Source: Scalesia atractyloides
Lineage: Eukaryota; Streptophyta; Magnoliopsida; Asterales; Asteraceae
DNA: 64,000 nucleotides
Assembly (NCBI GenBank): GCA_947069175.1
Contig: CAMTDV010000009.1
Span: 10,053,663-10,117,662, forward strand
Direction: 5' to 3'
Part shown: positions 44,358 through 56,185 of the stretch, in pieces
Position numbering within the stretch: position 1 is the stretch's first letter
Layout of the letters: each line of letters starts with the position of its first letter
The notes under the pieces: model-generated
Seen by the model: only the letters and a program-made list of their open reading frames with translations
Told to the model about the DNA's origin: nothing
Databases searched by the model: none
Position numbers and translations under genes: made by a program

Positions 44358-44584
44358 ATGGAATTACAGCTCTTATTTGACCAAATTGTCCCGAATTTTT
44401 TACTCTATATTCTGTGGAATGGAATTTCCAAATAGAAGCAAGAATCAAGTCTATGAATTCGGTAACTTTGACATGTATGCGGCTTAGTTTGTAATGCAGT
44501 TTTGACTGTGTTGACAGTTTGATGGTTTAGAGTTTGGAACCAATATTGTAAACAGAACGACCATATAGGTTTTTTTTAATATAC

Positions 44585-46022
44585 TCATTGTTTTTTCAGT
44601 ATGCACTTATGTAACCTATATTCGTACGTTATTATTATTTTAAATATCTTAATATAAACTAACGATTTGGAAAAAAAAAAAAAACTGTTGGTCCGAATCG
44701 CAAAAACTAATCCTAACTGATACATCACTACACTCTCACACTCAGATTCTAACACTTTATTAACAACAGATTTACACACAGAATCATCACAGTTATCGGA
44801 ATCATTATCTGATTTGAAAATTTTAACATCCAGATTTTTAGGTAAAATCTCTATCGGGTCAACCACCAATGGAGTCGTAAAATTGTTTTACATTGGAGGT
44901 GGAATGATTATACCCTGTCCCACTGTAATCTGTTCTTCATAATCATCTCCTTTTTTTCTTAGAACGATATAATCAAGTATAAAAGATGAATTAAGATAAC
45001 TCTCTAATTTCCTGTTAACATTCTCAGTCTAAGGTTTTGTTAAAGTGATTTGTTCCTTTAGGTCTTTAGTTTCATCAATATAATTGTGACTTGCTTCTTG
45101 CTTCTTAAACACTGTGGCTTGTAAATCATGATTCACCTTTTAAAGACTTCATTTGTTTTTTATTTTTGAAAATCTTTTTTAGTGTGTTATAGGCCTCCTC
45201 TATTCTTTGCAAATCACACAATAGATTATGAGAGTGCTCTCTTAAAGTCTTGATTTTACCGTCCTTCTCCATGCATGAACTGCGATTGCATCTTGATCTT
45301 CTTTCTCTGTTCCAGTTCTTGTCCTGCAGTTTCCCGATAAATTCATTGATTGACACGGTTTCTTAGTTAGCTTGCCCTTTTAACATCAACAAGAAACTAT
45401 CCCACTCACACGGTAGCGAATCTGCCAACTTTGTTATTTTCTCATTGTTTGGCACGTTTATCATATACTCATCCATCTCATATAACTGATGACCGTACCA
45501 GTTGATCAAGGCAGACTCATTTTTTAGGCTCATGAAAATCTCGAACTCCTTTTTATCAAAATTTTCTTGCCTTGTATCATATCTATGTTCCCAATAATAT
45601 TTATCATGCAGAGCATTCAATAGAGAACTTGAGGTTTTGTGACTTTTAAACAGATGCAACATGTTATTTGTGAGTACCTGTTGTAACTGATTAAACATCT
45701 TTATCTCTCTTTCAAACTAACCTTATCTTCTCCATCGAGCTTTGAGATTGGAACATACACACTTGAATTCTCATCTATTGGTCGTATATACTCCTCTTCT
45801 TTGCAATCATAAGTTCGTATTATACCCAAAAATGAAACCTTTGGATCGTTCCTTCCAGCGAGGAAAATCTTCTAGATGCAGTAGCTTTGGTGCTTTGTTG
45901 TTCGTCCCCATAGTGTTATCAAGGTTTAACGTTTGCACTATTCCCGAACTACCCATAAAAGCATGATAATTAGACATCTTGAAAACTTCAACACTTAGAC
46001 AAAATTTCCAAACTTTTGACAA
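44585..46022 (-). pseudogene. Copia-type gag relic
   Basis: On the minus strand from about 46022: NKAPKLLHLEDFPRWKERSK, then (frame changed) FNQLQQVLTNNMLHLFKSHK and ALHDKYYWEHRYD, then SLPCEWDSFLLMLKGQ, and a Lys/Glu-rich coiled stretch. The motifs are those of copia gag (UBN2-like) proteins. Stops lie at about 45806 and 45362, with several frame changes. A second Asp/Ser-rich fragment lies at 44869-44690. No pol follows. Confidence 0.7.
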
Positions 46023-46038
46023 GATGTCGTATCACCCT

Positions 46039-46441
46039 GTAAGGCCATATAGTTTAGTAGGTTTACGATTATCTTTATCAAACACAAGTATAAGCTATTG
46101 AGTTTAGTTTTCTAGTGGATTAGATAGTATTAGGTTAAGCCATGTGGGCTAATTAAATGTTTTGGGCTTATTTAGTTAATCTTGTCTATGTGGGCTTGGC
46201 CCAGTTTGTATTTAGGTCACCCTGTGTAACTATAATAGGGTGAACCTAGGTCATGAGAAGGTTGATCGTTCATGTTGGTTGTTCCTCTGGTAGTTTCGAG
46301 TTTTGTGATAGTTGTACTAGACGAGTTTCATACTCGTGTGCAATCTAATCAATTCGATTATTCTTGTTCTTGTCACTTTCATTAGTATTCCGCACTTTTG
46401 ATTGTGTTAGTGATATCCGATTAGGGTGTTTGGGACTTACA
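46039..46441 (+). repeat. Copia-type LTR with degenerate primer site
   Basis: Starts TGTAAG and ends CTTACA, a 6-bp inverted terminus. It is followed by AGTGGTAGAGCC (46442-46453), which looks like TGGTATCAGAGCC with three bases lost. About 400 bp. The plus orientation is opposite to the gag relic on its left, so they are not one simple element. The stretch to 46679 has no coding content. Confidence 0.5.
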
Positions 46442-46679
46442 AGTGGTAGAGCCTTTAGAACTGTTTCTGGGCTTGTTTTGATATCAAGGATTCAAGATTT
46501 TCGTTATTTTTTGTTAGTGTTCTTCGTGTTCTTCATTGTGTTCTTAATTTTTTTCTTTAGAAAATCATTATATTTTGGGGTTTGATTATTTTGAAAAGTG
46601 GTTAAAGGATAATTGTCAAATCTTTAAATCTTTTGCAAAATATTAGTTAGTATTGTTAAGTTTATAAAAGATTTGAAAG

Positions 46680-46921
46680 ATGAAATCAATTGTATTGATT
46701 CAATAGTGCACACGATCTCTCAAGGATTGTCTGGTACACACGGTTACAAAAGCAAAAGAATCAACAACCAAACCAAACTAGGTGAACCCTATTTATAGAT
46801 TATAGAGTGAACCTCATACAACTAGGCCAAGCCCAATCCCAAACCGTACACCCATCACTAACCCAAACCAAAACCGTACACTAGCCCAAGACAAATGTAA
46901 ACCTATATTAATGCCTTTACA
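46680..46921 (-). repeat. Probable short LTR with polypurine tract
   Basis: On the minus strand CCTAGGGGGATAT (46926-46938 on plus) is a good polypurine tract, followed by TGTAAAGGC as LTR start and TATAAATAGGG as TATA box (about 46793-46803). The left end is set at TGAAATC (46680) only because of TG/CA; it may extend further. Confidence 0.42.
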
Positions 46922-46960
46922 ATATCCCCCTAGGTTTATGTTGTCTTCGCAGACCAAGTT

Positions 46961-47850
46961 TCACTTCCGCTTCTTCTTCTCACTCAGATCAGCTTCAGAT
47001 ATGTACTTTCCAACATAAGGCCCAAATAGTTGAGTTTCAACCCTGCCCCTAGCTCCTGCCCACAACTTCAAAGCAATTACTTGAACCGCTCCTCCAGTAA
47101 ACACCTTCGCACATACTTCGTACTCTGGATCACTTTGAATCTGAGATTTTGCAAGAAAATGGATATCTCTCTCTCCAAACCTCATCAAATCACGAACATC
47201 TAAAATTCTATACTCAATATTCTCACAAACGATGACTACTTAACCTGTAATTGAATCATACATCCAAAATTTGAAATCCTTCAAGCTATCATCAGGAAGA
47301 TCTTTAAGTAAAGGGATTGTCTTTGCTTGCTTCGTTTGAGGCCACACCACAATCTTTATTGGTTGATCATAATCTTTATGAAACACATTTTTATGAACCT
47401 TAACATATGATTTCAACAAGTTCATATTTCTAAAATTCACTTTGGCCTGTTGCTGCAGCTTATTATAGAAATTCCATCCAATTTTGCAATTTGGATTCTT
47501 GCACTGATCATGATACGATGCATTACTCAGCTCACGAAGATCTACAGGCGTCCAGACTCAAAAGAACTAGAAGAGTTATAATATTCAACCTTCCCATTCC
47601 TTCGCATCACAAGAAACGTTCCTTTTCATCATTATAGGCCCATCTCTTTATTCCAAATCCATTTCCAACTCTGTCAAACTTATCCTTCCCGACAGTTACC
47701 ACATACCGACCAGGCATATCTTGGTAACCATAATCTTTCTCAGCACCCACATTTTTCAAGACGATTTCCTTCGGTTTTCACTTCTAATTAACGGTACAAG
47801 GAGGAATCTGGATATAACGATCCATAGCTTCTTCACGCTCTTTGTCCATT
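46961..47850 (-). pseudogene. Unrecognised protein-coding relic inside a retroelement
   Basis: The minus strand carries a protein-like reading of roughly 290 codons in a few frames that I cannot assign to gag, pol or any family. Pieces: PGRYVVTVGKDKFDRVGNGF, KRWAYNDEKERFLVMRRNG, SYHDQCKNPNCKIGWNFYNK, PIKIVVWPQTKQAKTIPLL, LKDFKFWMYDSITG, CENIEYRILDVRDLMRFGER and AVQVIALKLWAGARGRVE, ending SEADLSEKKKRK with a stop at 46961. One TAA (47240-47242) replaces a sense codon in an otherwise open 160-codon stretch. It ends just before the polypurine tract, so it occupies the 3' coding position of the element. Confidence 0.5.
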
Positions 47851-48595
47851 TATGCCTTCCCAGCTGCACTATATACCTTGGGAGGCTTAGCAAACTCCTT
47901 AGGATACTTTCCTGCAAGCTTCTGCTTTAAATCCATAAACATGGCCGTGAGGGATCCAAGGTTTGTCTCAAGTTCCTGAATCTTTGGATTGTTGTGCATT
48001 ATTTCTTCCATCGGGCTAGCGATATGTACATCTTTAAAAACCTTGTCTTCTTCAAGCGCAGTGACCCTCTTAACTAAAGCTCCAACATCATTGTCACCAC
48101 CGATTTGTTTGATACCCCAAAATTCATTTTCCAACTTCTGGATTTCATGCGGTGGGCAGAACTCCTTGATCATGAACTCCTTAGTTCTTCCCACGCGAGT
48201 GAGTAAGCTTCGTCGTTTCCGCGCCTGTTGCGCTCGGCAGTCCACCAGTCAAGTGCCCTTAACTGAAAGACTCCAGTGGCGTTGACGATGCGGAGATTTC
48301 GGGACATCCGCTTGGCGGAAGGAGACTTCGATCGATTCGAACCAGTGAAACATTTTGCTTGGCCCATCTTCACCCGTGAAACTTAGAGGACCACATGCTT
48401 TGAACTGCTTGAAGCTGAACCGAGATTTGGGGCATCATTCTTGGAATCGGCTGATGAGTTGCTGCTAACCGCTTGAATTGCACTGAAAATTTGCGGGATC
48501 ACCTTAGCCATTTCCTTGGCTACGAGAGAGGCAATGCGTTTATCGGCGTTGTTGTGTTGAGCGGTACGGCGAGTGTGAGATCCCATGGATGCCAT
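47851..48595 (-). pseudogene. Ty3/gypsy gag fused to a coiled-coil segment
   Basis: Start ATG 48595 (MASMGSHTRRTAQHNNADKR). After a frameshift near 48385 come NATGVFQLRALDWWTAERN and EFCPPHEIQKLENEFWGIKQ, typical of gypsy gag. At about 48110 the gag similarity stops abruptly and a Leu/Glu/Lys heptad-like stretch begins (VGALVKRVTALEED and NPKIQELETNLGSLTAMFMD), running to 47851. The junction suggests a fusion or deletion joining gag to the unknown ORF on its left. Confidence 0.65.
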
Positions 48596-49674
48596 CTAAA
48601 GACAAAGATTTGGATGAGATTCAATTATAATGGGTTTTGTTAAAAAAAAACTTACGTTTTACAACATATACTATATTATTATTATTATTATTATTATTAA
48701 TCACATAAGACACAAAACAAGTAAGCATGTAACCACGTAAGCACATAGTCACGTAGGCACATAAGCATGTAAGCATATATTTTGCATGTATTCACCTTCA
48801 CTAGATCTTGCGTAGCGCGTATGAGATGTGGGTCGTATAAGCGTGATAAGCGAGTAAGGCCGCGTATGAGGACATTCGCGTAAGTGGGTTGAGCGTTTTA
48901 GTTTGGCTTTGTGATTAATTAGCGTTTTAGATTACGAGGGTTGTGCGAGTTGTGCGTATTTCGTAAAGCAAAAACGATAAACAAGAAATCGATAAAGCGT
49001 AAAATCCACAAATTTAAACACGTCATTAATAAATAAACTCGATGATGCGTAAAATCGGCGATTACAGACTTAAAACAATTTGGAGCGTCCTGGGTTTTAA
49101 GACAGCGACTACCCAAAGTGATTTGAAAATTCTCTGAGTTCGGGCACATGATTTGGCCTAATAGAAAAGTGCTCTCGCCGTACTACGGTTAGCGCCATTT
49201 ATCCTTCTAGTTACATCATGCCCCGAGTCATCGAAATAGTCGAGACTTTGGTGAGATTGAAAATCGAGGAGTGGAATTAGTTATTAAGGTGCGAGTTTCA
49301 CTCCTAACTTAACAACTTCGTTCCATGTTTGTGGTTTTCACCGAACGCGTCGGGAGTTCCGCGAAAATAAAGGTGGAGATCTTTGTCAAGATGTGGATAT
49401 CACGCCTAACTTAACGAAAAATCTCGTGCAGTAAATAGTACGTGGAGTGAGTGATCTTGTCGAGAGTTCTTGGTTTTCACACCTAATCCCGACACAATCA
49501 CTCATTTGTGTTATACGAGCGTTTTCAAGCGTGTATATTGTGTTAGCCTTAGGAAAGGCATGTAATCATTTAAGGCAAGTAGTTTAAGCATTTAAGTCGA
49601 GGAGCGGTCAAGTTTGGTACTTAAACTATAGACTAGGTCGACCATGGCAATTCTACCTAATTCCATATAGTTAT
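48596..49674 (-). other. Leader of the minus-strand gypsy relic
   Basis: No coding frame. Holds an (ATT)n microsatellite at 48674-48699 and short repeats of GTAAGCACATA/ACATAAGCATG type (48720-48780). Confidence 0.55.
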
Positions 49675-49688
49675 GGCTTTGATACCAA
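49675..49688 (-). promoter_or_regulatory. Primer-binding site of the gypsy relic
   Basis: The minus strand reads TTGGTATCAAAGCC 2 nt after the LTR end GGGGTGTGACA. It is a tRNA-Met-type PBS with one base different from TGGTATCAGAGCC. Confidence 0.8.
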
Positions 49689-50542
49689 TCTGTCACACCC
49701 CAACCGATGGCGGAATCATCGGGGGCCGGCACTAAGCGAACAGATTGCTCAAGAATTTCCACAACGACTATTAATATGACATATTTAATAACATCCAATT
49801 TCCCATACAATCGAACTAAACATTCATATCAAAAGTCATACGGATTACCTCATTCTCAAACAATACAATTCGACAACTAAGTTTTTATTACAAGTTTCTA
49901 AAGATAATCCAAAGTCCAATTGCAGCGTAATCCATCAACCTGTTACATACGTTAAAATACAAGTCAATACAATGAGTAAAGGTGAGTACACAGGTTTAAT
50001 AGCACAATAATAGCGATAAAGCGTTTACGCATAACCAGCATGTGACACGTAGAGAGGCGAATCTAAGTATGCTAAAAACAATGATACAAGCTAACCAACA
50101 CGACTGCGAGGTGGAGTATGCGCGATACGTGTTCACAACAACGATCACACACGTAAAGTAAGTATGCAAGCCTTAACAACCCCCAAACCAATCGGGTGCT
50201 GAGTCCAAACTATAGTACTATCGTTGCTAAGGGTGGTCTGCAAGTCCTCATTATTCACACATAGCAAACAAACATTTAGCGATTCACGTATAACATGTGA
50301 GAACAGTTAGTGTTAAAAGAGTTTAACGTTGTATGTAGCGCATTTTGATATAGAGAACTTATGTAACACCCAAAAGTTCGTTTTAATTGAAAAAGGGTTC
50401 AAGTATACTCACAGTCGGTGCTCAACGAAGAAACACGAACTGTTATGCATTGAAGGGAGAGCCGGATCAGCCTGTAAGCGAGAACGAAAGTGCATCAGTC
50501 TTCTGAAGTGCTGAAACGGTTGAAATATGAAGAGGCAGTGGA

Positions 50543-50792
50543 CAAGTTCGGGCGAACTTGTGACAGAACCAGGAGGTCAGCCAACTTTGGGCGAAGTTGT
50601 GCTTTGGCCTAGGTTTGAGCATAAGTTCGGGCGAACTTGGATTCTAACTTAGGTCAAAGCACAAGTTTGGGTGAACTTGCACTTCTTCCTTTGGTTAGGT
50701 ACAGGTTCGGGCGGACTTGCACTTCTTCCTCGGGTTAGGTACATGTTCGGGCGAAGTTGTACCTAACCAGGTGACAACTTCGAGCGAACTTG
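50543..50792. repeat. Palindrome array 1 in gypsy LTR
   Basis: Seven copies of CAAGTTCGGGCGAACTTG or variants: 50543-50560, 50582-50599, 50622-50639, 50662-50679, 50702-50719, 50742-50759 and 50775-50792. The first five start 39-40 bp apart. Each is an 8-bp inverted repeat around GG. Confidence 0.9.
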
Positions 50793-51502
50793 CCCTATTT
50801 GGGGCGAACTTGTCTGTTTTTGGTCCAAAATCGTGTGTTTTCGCGTCGTTTGCTGAGAAAATTGAGTGTCCATCCTTCCAACCTTGAGCTACTGAGCAAA
50901 ACATAGGCTGGAGAGGTCTTTGAGAACGAGTTTTAGCCATTTTATAGGAACTCGGGCTAATCTGTGCGAACTTGTTGGTTCATACGAGTTAGTCCAGTTC
51001 GTGCAAAGTGACTATATCATCCTTGTGCTTCCGGATCTGAGTTTCCGCTTGAAACAGATGTAATTTCGAATCCATTTCAAGTATCTCATTGACAATGCCT
51101 CATTCCACTACTTATGAACGAAACATACGTCGGTTAGTCCGTTTTTGGTGTAAAAATCAATGCTTTGAATAGTTTTCTCAGATCTAACACTCGGTGAGTC
51201 GAAATTATCGATTTCTAACTTGGAGAGCCACTAAGTCCAATAAACCCATTTAAGTGTAGATCTAAGGTAAAACAAGAAGTTTTAAAGAGAAGATTTTTAT
51301 AACAGAGAAGTTTTGATGAAAACGAAGGTAATGCTTGTGTAAAATCGTAGTGAAAAGCGTTGAAATTTGCATAAAATGAGTGGTTCTTACTTGGAAAAAC
51401 AAGGAAAAGCGGTTTTGGGAGCTCTGGAGCGAAGTTGCAGCAAGGAGAGCATGAATGGAGGTGCTGGGTATTTATAGGTGAAGGAGACATTAAGGTAGCA
51501 GG

Positions 51503-51666
51503 GAACAAGTTCGGGGAACTTATCACAATTCAAGTGAACTTGGCACAAGTTCGGGCGAACTTGGCCAGTTCTGCTTGAAGTGTGCAAGTTCGAGCGAACT
51601 TGCTCGTAATTTTGGTGGCTGGTCAAGTTCGGGCGAAGTTGTGTAACACAACTTCGGGTGAACTTG
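51503..51666. repeat. Palindrome array 2 in gypsy LTR
   Basis: Five more copies of the same 18-bp palindrome type: one imperfect near 51505, then 51546-51563, 51585-51602, 51623-51640 and 51649-51666. The central ones are again about 39 bp apart. Confidence 0.88.
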
Positions 51667-52067
51667 GCCTGGTGGCTAAATTTTGTTCGTTATTTGTTCG
51701 TTAGGTTCTCATTTGGCGATTCGATTCGTATTAGTTAGTTACGTTAGAGTTTTGGCGAGGCGTTTAAGCGTTGTGATAATAAAATAATGCGATTGAGCGA
51801 TTTGTGCGAATGGGAGCGTTGCGATGGCGAGTAAAACCATAAATCATAAAGCACACATAACACATAAGTAACATAATGTAACATAATTAACCCGATTTTG
51901 AGTTTGCGTTGAGAGTTGTAAGTATTAAGCGATAAATAAGCGATATAATATGCGTTTCAAAATAGTTGTAAACCATTATAATAAATCTCGGAGTAGAAAA
52001 GGGTTTGAAACAAAAATAACAGAAATAAAGGAATTCGGATAACAATCTGAAGGATCGGGTTGTTACA

Positions 52068-53099
52068 TTCCGACGAGTCGATTATCAGTTCTGATCAAAC
52101 TCCGGTAAGCCCTCCCTTCTGATCAACCTTCGGCGAGTCTATTTTTAGTTTCCTGGCTAAGCTCCAGGTTAGATTCCGACGGCCGAGTGACAAATTGTTG
52201 CAGAGATATATCTAACCGAGAATATGTCTAAGTTGTGGTGTTCGGTATGGTGGTTGCAATGGTGGTTATGGTAGAGGTGGGTGTTGATATGGGGTAGGTG
52301 GGTTGCAGTGGTAGTTACGGTGAAGGTGGGGGTGGGTTTGTTGACAGAGGGAAGAAGGGGTTAGGGGAGGGTAGATGGTGGTGGTGGTGAAAGGTGGAGA
52401 TGGTGGTGGGTGGTTTAGAGTGGGGAAGATGATGTGGGTGGGTTGGGTGGTGGGTCCCATATATATATTAAAATATTAAGTATATTTCTTTTAAATTTTT
52501 ATTTACTAATTTAATAGTTAGGGCATTATAGTCATTTCACACCAACTTAACTGAGAAACGTAACCCCATCCACACTAGGAACTATCTGAGAACGTAAGTG
52601 CAAAAGTTGTGGACTATAGCTGTAATTTTAGAAGTCTAGGGACTATAGATTAAAACGGATCAAACCACAGGGACTATCTGGACACTTTTCTCTTTCCATT
52701 AACCAAGTTATTTTAAACGTATAAAAATGAGAAATATAATAAAATTAAGTTGTACAGTACACGAATGTTACCTGTGGTTTACACTTTGTAATGCATTTAA
52801 CTCCTAACTTGGACCTGCTAAAACCTTTAGATTTGGTGATTGGGGATTATATGCGTTACAAAGTGCAAACCACAGAGACTATCTCTATACTTTTGGAAGT
52901 CTATGGACCAAATCCTCAAATTTGGTAAACCGCAGGGACCATCCATGCACTTTATTCTAAAATAATGTTTGTGAGTAAGATAAAAATAAAAATCATGGAT
53001 TAGATGTGTGAGGTTTTCTAAAAATAAGATATAAATTTTAAAAATTATGAATGTTAGTTAATTAAAATATAGGGTATAAAATAATGAGAGTATAATGTG
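52068..53099. other. Intergenic repeats, no gene
   Basis: 52230-52450 is low-complexity GGTGG/GGTTG-rich DNA. 52600-52960 contains several ACCACAGGGACTATCT-like words, common in plant non-coding repeats. No transposon ends could be paired. Confidence 0.45.
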
Positions 53100-53104
53100 T
53101 CTTG

Positions 53105-53999
53105 TGTTGAAAACAATTTAATCAAACAGAAAATTAATTATTTTATTATTAATTACCAAGTTATTGGCCAAACCAGTTTATCCCAACTTGAACAAACTGA
53201 TTAAAGAAAGCTAGAAGGAGACTGTCCCATTATCGGACGAATTTAAATAACACGCAAAAACTAAAACCAACCTGGCGATTTAAGAAACCGAGATTCTTGA
53301 ACTGCACGGATGATTCCTGTCCTTAAAGGATTTTACGCGCTCGTATTGCTGTGAGCTGCAGCGTAAACTCCAGGATTTAATGCAGAACTGATCTGGTATT
53401 CCAACAGCAATGGAAACCAGAAAACGCAGAAGCTGGAGAAGAAACAGAAGCACAGAGATGACAAGCTGCGAAAATTGTGTTTTGAATGGGTAGCAGGAGG
53501 CCTTTATTTATAGGTTGGGATTTCAACAGAGAATGAGAAAAACAGGGAATGGGATAAACATTATCAACTAATTCGAATATAAACTCCTAGAGATATCCAT
53601 ATCAAATTCGAATTCCTAGACTAATCCCATACGAATTCGAACTGGTGGAGATAACCCCACTGTTTCGAATTCATCTCTATCACAATCTTAACTCAGCTCT
53701 ATCTCGATCCACAGATCTAACACACCTGAACCAGACCCTAGCAAAAATAAAAGCTCCTCGGCTCCTAGCGACGATGCGTACGTGCGAAGTGCAAAGTGCG
53801 CCTCAAACGCGCCCATTCGCGAGCTCGCGGCTCGGCTCGGCTCGGCGCGCGTGTGCCTTGACCCACTTCTCAACCCATTTAACACTTTGGAGGCCCATAA
53901 GGGGTAATCCCTTATAAGGCACTCAACTTTCACCTCCCCCACCAATGTGGGATGGAGGAAACATACCAACTTGTATGTTCCTCATTAATATTTCCAACA
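53105..53999 (-). repeat. Copia 3' LTR
   Basis: The 895-bp LTR is about 140 bp longer than its partner, chiefly by a roughly 75-bp segment near 53245-53320 and a GC-rich stretch near 53760-53860 with repeated CGGCT words. It contains CTTAAAGGATTTTA at 53322-53335. Confidence 0.92.
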
Positions 54000-54503
54000 A
54001 TCCCCCACCAAGTTGGAATGTTCCCTCTCACTTAGACAGATGATGTCACTAGGTGTCACGAAGATTAAACCCAGTTTATGTTGATAAACAAGAAGAGACA
54101 GATTCGATGGTGTCCTATGGAATTAAACCATTAACCTGATAGCCCCCTTCGGTTTACCCCCACACATCACTGGCCGACTTTGTGTTCTCACTGAGCGCGA
54201 ATATGGTCGTGCGCTATAAACCCTTTTCATGATCCTTTAGAAGACAAACCACTTATCTTCACTCGAGGCGGCACCACCCCTAGATCATATAGGCAAAGTT
54301 TTACATCATCCACGTTGCTTGGATGCCTCCAAAACTTTGTTAAGAGCATTAGCTTACCCTTGTTCTCGGCAACAACGTAATACCTCACATGGATCTATCA
54401 AAAAGTTGATAGTACCTTCTATCATTAAGTGACTTCGTTTTTACCCATTAAACTTGAGAAATAGGAGCACTAAGTTCAAGTTGGGTTTCCATCACTAACG
54501 ATT

Positions 54504-55232
54504 CTATTGTGGTTTTAGACCCATGTCTCTCGCGGTATTCACTACCAAATCTCTCGTCAGAGGTTTAGTAAACGGATCAGCCAAGTTCTTACTCGTCTTG
54601 ACATAGACAACCTTGATGGTACCACTTTCAAGAAGTTGTCTCACATAATTGTGCCGTAGACCTATGTGTCTTGCCCACCCATTATACAATGCGTTTTATA
54701 CTTTAGATAGTGTGGCCTCACTATCACAATACATGGGAATATACGACATTGGAACATCCCACAAACGGATGTCCGCGAGTAGATCTCTAATCCCTCTGCT
54801 TCCTTACCAGCCGCAGCTAGTGCTATGAACTCAGCTTCCATAGTTTAGTGGGCAATACACGTCTGTTTCTTGCTTGCCCAAGAAATTGCTCCTCCTGCTA
54901 GAGTGTAAATCCACCCACTTGTAGATTTTGAATCACTGGTGTGACCAATGCAGCTCGCATCAGAATAACCTTCGAGTATTTGAAATTAGACGTGTATGTC
55001 AGTTCTAAGATCCAAGTACTCTATCCACTGATTTCCAGTGTTCTGTCCCTGGATTGATAGTATACTGACTCAGTTTGCTTACAGCAAAAGCAATATCTGG
55101 ACGAGTGCAATGTGTTGCATACATCATACTTCCAATAGCACTCGCATACTCCAGTTGAGCCACTGCTCTCCCTGAGTTCACATTAAGTTTCACACTTGGA
55201 TCAAATGGGGTATTAAACTCTTTAATGTTCAA
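54504..55232 (-). pseudogene. Copia RNase H and pol C-terminus
   Basis: Minus-strand pieces: MMYATHCTRPDIAFAVSKLS (55130 region), then, after stops and frame changes, KVVYVKTSKNLADPFTKPLT near the C-terminus and a stop at 54504. RNase H would remove RNA from the RNA-DNA hybrid. The middle (54700-55000) is interrupted by several stops. Between 54010 and 54503 lies non-coding 3' sequence. Confidence 0.82.
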
Positions 55233-55271
55233 GTGTTGAAACTTAGTCAGAATTTTCTCTATGTAATGAGA

Positions 55272-56029
55272 TTATCTTAGAGAAATCTGACTTTTAGTTC
55301 TTTTCACCTTGATCCCAAGAATGGTATCAACTTCTCCTAGATCTTTAATCTTAAAGTTCGAGGACAGATATTTCTTAGTTTCAGAAATACCTTCAAGGTG
55401 AGTGCTAATGATCAACATATCATCAACATAGAGACAAATCATGACTGTATAACCGGGTTCACATTTAGTAAGATACACCTATCATCACTATGGTGTCGAA
55501 ACCCGAAAGCAGTCACAGTGGTGGCAAACCTCTCATGCCACTGTTTAGGAGCTTGCTTCAAACCATAAAGAGATTTAATAAGTCTACACACTTTGTTCTC
55601 TTGTCTAGGCATCAGAAACCCTTCTGGTTGCTCCAAATATATCTCCTCATTTAGATACCCATTTAGAAACGCAGTCTTTACATCCATTTGATGGATGTAC
55701 AGCCCTTTCAAAGCAGACACCGCTATTAGAGTTCTAATAGAGCTAATTCTAGCCACATGTGCATAGGTATCAAAATAGTCAATCCCTTCTCTCTGCCTAT
55801 ACCCTTTAGCAACTAATCTCGCTTTATAGGCAGAGATGGATCCATCTGGATGATACTTCCTTTTAAAGATCCATTTGGATCCAATAGGTTTCTTTCCCTT
55901 GGGTAGATCAGCTAACTCCCAAGTTCCATTTCCCATAATGGAATCCATTTCATCATTGACTGCTTCCTTCCACAAAGGAGCATCTCTTGATGACATTGCT
56001 TCGCTGAAAGTTTTAGGATCATCATCCAA
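55272..56029 (-). pseudogene. Copia reverse transcriptase
   Basis: The long open piece 56029-55439 includes NGTWELADLPKGKKPIGSKW, KARLVAKGYRQREGIDY, HQMDVKTAFLNGYLNEEIY and SLYGLKQAPKQWHERF. A frame change near 55450 leads to CLYVDDMLIIS, with the YVDD active site. One or more indels separate the two pieces, and a stop ends the second at 55272. Confidence 0.92.
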
Positions 56030-56185
56030 ATTAACAGCAAAATGACCTCTCTCGTCACTTTCTTTTGAGTTCCCTCAACCAGGTAAGAAAAGAAATCATC
56101 TCCATAACTTTTCTCTTTTCTAACTCTAGTACTTTTCCTCGGTTCTTCAACTATTGGTGAAGGTTGAACTCGTTTTACAGAAGTA

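Larger units (their letters stand above)
49691..52067 (-). repeat. Ty3/gypsy 5' LTR with palindrome arrays
   Basis: A 2377-bp LTR: on the minus strand it begins TGTAACAACCC and ends GGGGTGTGACA, with the PBS adjoining. It is distinct in sequence from the A/B LTRs apart from its ends. It contains two clusters of CAAGTTCGGGCGAACTTG-type palindromes (50543-50792 and 51503-51666). No partner LTR was found in the window. Confidence 0.8.

Noticed and set aside
50695..51626. Minus-strand open frames of 79-103 codons
   Set aside because: They lie in the gypsy LTR across palindrome arrays and show no protein features.
52266..52460. Pro/Thr-rich open frame
   Set aside because: Low-complexity GGTGG repeats read in frame; no start context or conservation visible.
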